A stretch of 64,000 bases of DNA from Fluviibacter phosphoraccumulans. Its GTDB lineage: Bacteria > Pseudomonadota > Gammaproteobacteria > Burkholderiales > Rhodocyclaceae. The first letter of the stretch is position 1, and every line of letters starts with the position of its first letter. Where the stretch lies: contig NZ_AP019011.1 of the NCBI RefSeq assembly GCF_016110345.1, positions 62,001-126,000 on the forward strand, written 5' to 3'. The translations under genes and the position numbers were made by a program. The notes below the pieces were generated by a model. The model had not been told where the DNA came from. It saw nothing but the letters and a program-made list of their open reading frames with translations, and searched no databases. Shown piece after piece: positions 62,610-64,000 of this stretch.

Positions 62610-62975
62610 TCAGCGAGCTAGCTTAGGCATCGTCATGGCCTGTTGCCAGAACTTGGCAAAGGCACCGCCGGCAACCAGGGCCATGTCGCCCAGGCGTGCC
62701 TGATGACGGCAAAGCCAGGCAAATTGGTCGGGCTGCTCGGTGTATTCCGGGGTTACCGGCAGACCGGCTTCCTGACCAATACGCTCAATGAACTGCGCCA
62801 TCTGCGCTTTGGGCAGGTCAGTCGCGTTTGTCTCAGAGGCGTTCAGCTCCTGGCACGTTAGATCCCAGAGTGCTTTGGCGCGTTCTTCGCTGATCTTGGC
62901 GCGTCGAGCGAACCAAGGTAGGACTTCAGGGTATGGGGGCGATGCAATAACGTTTTGATTTTTAGATGTTTTCAT
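62610..62975 (-). CDS. Unrecognised 121-residue protein, possibly PHB-linked
   Basis: I do not recognise this family. The protein has no signal peptide or membrane segment. It reads as mostly helical (VLPWFARRAKISEERAKALW, FAWLCRHQARLGDMALV) and ends with a hydrophobic, amphipathic stretch FAKFWQQAMTMPKLAR. I chose ATG 62975 with GGAG upstream; the longer frame starts in the promoter. A perfect six-base hairpin (GGCAGT/ACTGCC, 62994-63010) lies in the leader. The dyad at 63048-63062 matches the one before the phasin gene, which hints at shared control with PHB storage. Confidence 0.7.
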   Translation of the reverse strand: MKTSKNQNVIASPPYPEVLPWFARRAKISEERAKALWDLTCQELNASETNATDLPKAQMAQFIERIGQEAGLPVTPEYTEQPDQFAWLCRHQARLGDMALVAGGAFAKFWQQAMTMPKLAR

Positions 62976-63047
62976 AAGATGACTCCAAGGGGCGGCAGTG
63001 GATGACTGCCGGGTTTTATGCAAACCACCTTCTTGTGGAAGATTTTT

Positions 63048-63062
63048 TGTTGCACTGCACAA
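63048..63062. promoter_or_regulatory. TGC-N3-GCA dyad shared with the phasin promoter
   Basis: TGTTGCACTGCACAA is the reverse complement of TTGTGCAGTGCAACA, which agrees with the phasin site (45037-45051) at 13 of 15 bases. It lies about 80 bases before the orphan gene and about 120 before uvrD. A PhaR-type regulator is a plausible but unproven partner. Confidence 0.45.
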
Positions 63063-63173
63063 CATTATGGAGGACATAACGCGTCATTTCAAGATTTAGT
63101 TGACTTCGATTGAAAAGAATCTTTTATTACAGGGGCTTACGAAAACGGAATCCTTTGGCCGGATAATACGGCT

Positions 63174-64000
63174 ATGAATTTTGCGTCCGACCATTCCCAG
63201 CTCAGCTCATCGATTCCAGACGCCTTTGGTGGCCCAGTTGGGGCTCCGGTGGGTGTGTTTGGTACAGCGCAGGCGCATCCCTTGCTGAACGGCTTGAACG
63301 AGCCACAAAAACAGGCAGTTTGTCTGCCGGCTGAGCATGGCCTAATTCTGGCGGGCGCTGGTTCAGGGAAAACACGGGTACTGACAACGCGCATCGCCTG
63401 GTTGATGCAGACAGGGCAAGTATCACCGCAGGGCATTCTGGCTGTCACGTTTACGAACAAAGCCGCCCGCGAAATGCTGACGCGCTTGTCGGCCATGGTG
63501 CCGATTAACGTACGTAGCCTATGGGTCGGGACTTTCCACGGTTTGTGTCATCGTCTTTTGCGCACGCACTGGCGCGCTGCACGCTTGCCGGAAACATTTC
63601 AGATTCTCGATACCGGTGATCAGCAGGCAGCGATCAAGCGTCTGATCAAAGCGATGGGGGTGGATGAAGAGCGTTTTCCGCCGCGCGACATGATGCATTA
63701 CATCAATGCCTTGAAAGAGCAGGGCATCCGTTCCGGGCAAGCCGAAGCGCACGATGCCCACACCCGCCGCAAAGTAGAGATTTACGCTGAGTACGAAGCG
63801 CAATGTCAGCGCGAAGGCGCGGTGGATTTTGCCGAACTCCTGTTGCGCGCCTACGAATTGCTGCAACAGGATGAAGCGCTGCGTACGCACTATCAACAGC
63901 GATTCCGTCACATCCTGGTGGATGAGTTCCAGGATACGAATCCGCTGCAATACGCCTGGCTACAGTTATTGTGTGGGCCACAAACCGTTATCTTTGCCGT
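63174..64000 (+). CDS. uvrD: DNA helicase II UvrD, 5' part (cut by window end)
   Basis: UvrD is a superfamily 1 3'-5' helicase for nucleotide-excision and mismatch repair. The visible 275 codons carry motif I (ILAGAGSGKTRVL), motif Ia (VTFTNKAAREM), motif Ib (VGTFHGLCHRLL) and motif II (ILVDEFQDTNPLQY), all in one open frame to the window edge. An N-terminal stretch of about 38 residues before LLNGLNEPQKQAV is longer than in most relatives. The start at 63174 lacks a clear ribosome site and could be elsewhere. No SOS box of the CTGT-N8-ACAG type was seen upstream. Confidence 0.92.
   Translation, partial: MNFASDHSQLSSSIPDAFGGPVGAPVGVFGTAQAHPLLNGLNEPQKQAVCLPAEHGLILAGAGSGKTRVLTTRIAWLMQTGQVSPQGILAVTFTNKAAREMLTRLSAMVPINVRSLWVGTFHGLCHRLLRTHWRAARLPETFQILDTGDQQAAIKRLIKAMGVDEERFPPRDMMHYINALKEQGIRSGQAEAHDAHTRRKVEIYAEYEAQCQREGAVDFAELLLRAYELLQQDEALRTHYQQRFRHILVDEFQDTNPLQYAWLQLLCGPQTVIFA

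Noticed and set aside
62976..63173. SOS box upstream of uvrD
   Set aside because: No CTGT-N8-ACAG site was found in the intergenic region.

Overview
The window is a chromosomal segment of a Gram-negative betaproteobacterium, most likely order Burkholderiales. The evidence is a Porin_4-type general porin gene, a phasin (polyhydroxybutyrate storage), an 86-codon IF-1 paralogue, the plsC-gmhB-glyS-glyQ-lnt-corC-ybeY-ybeZ-miaB block, the rpsU-yqeY-dnaG-rpoD operon facing tsaD, and pst/pho genes next to a crcB fluoride channel gene. No rRNA, CRISPR array, IS element or complete prophage was seen. Two tRNA genes, both with anticodon CAT, are present. Genus cannot be assigned from the sequence alone.

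Layout. 1-2.8 kb is AT-rich accessory DNA with a minimal tyrosine recombinase gene, an unrecognised 407-codon gene, and three dyads that share a central ACTTAAA. 2.8-4.0 kb is a porin gene whose start codon is followed directly by a stop codon. 4.1-7.6 kb (minus strand) holds rhodanese, nadA, a YbhP-like phosphodiesterase and clsB. 7.8-9.0 kb is a cation efflux gene. 9.0-13.5 kb is the nitrogen-control set glnA-ntrB-ntrC, with a sigma-54 promoter and two NtrC-like sites before glnA. 13.4-15.0 kb is birA-coaX. 15.0-25.5 kb is a long minus-strand run (YgjP protease, plsC, gmhB, glyS, glyQ, lnt, corC, ybeY, ybeZ, miaB) with many 1-26 base overlaps. A tRNA-Met follows.

25.7-27.8 kb downstream of that tRNA is accessory DNA with a hipBA toxin-antitoxin pair and a gene remnant. 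27.8-31.0 kb is a tightly overlapping set: a bestrophin-like/DUF4239 membrane protein, a secreted EF-hand protein, selD and mnmH (tRNA 2-selenouridine synthesis). 31.1-37.6 kb is phosphate control: pstSCAB on the plus strand faces phoU-phoB-phoR on the minus strand, and a Pho-box-like site precedes each unit. 37.7-43.4 kb holds DUF190-crcB, infA, an esterase, two small genes, a P1-family peptidase, and an alcohol dehydrogenase/ene-reductase pair. 43.4-47.4 kb has two outer-membrane barrel proteins, a phasin and an amino-acid permease.

47.5-52.9 kb is tRNA-Ile(CAT) and rpoD-dnaG-yqeY-rpsU; RpoD carries an unusual histone-H1-like N-terminal extension. 53.0-62.3 kb holds tsaD, plsY, folB, xerD, ogt, proA, holA, lptE and leuS. 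The right end has interleaved inverted repeats, a small orphan gene whose upstream dyad matches the one before the phasin gene, and the 5' part of uvrD, cut by the window edge.

Most of the window is ordinary housekeeping DNA. The points most worth a second look are the left-end recombinase/dyad/silenced-porin region, the shared phasin/orphan promoter dyad, the RpoD extension, the EF-hand/DUF4239/selenium gene overlap, and the inverted repeats upstream of leuS.
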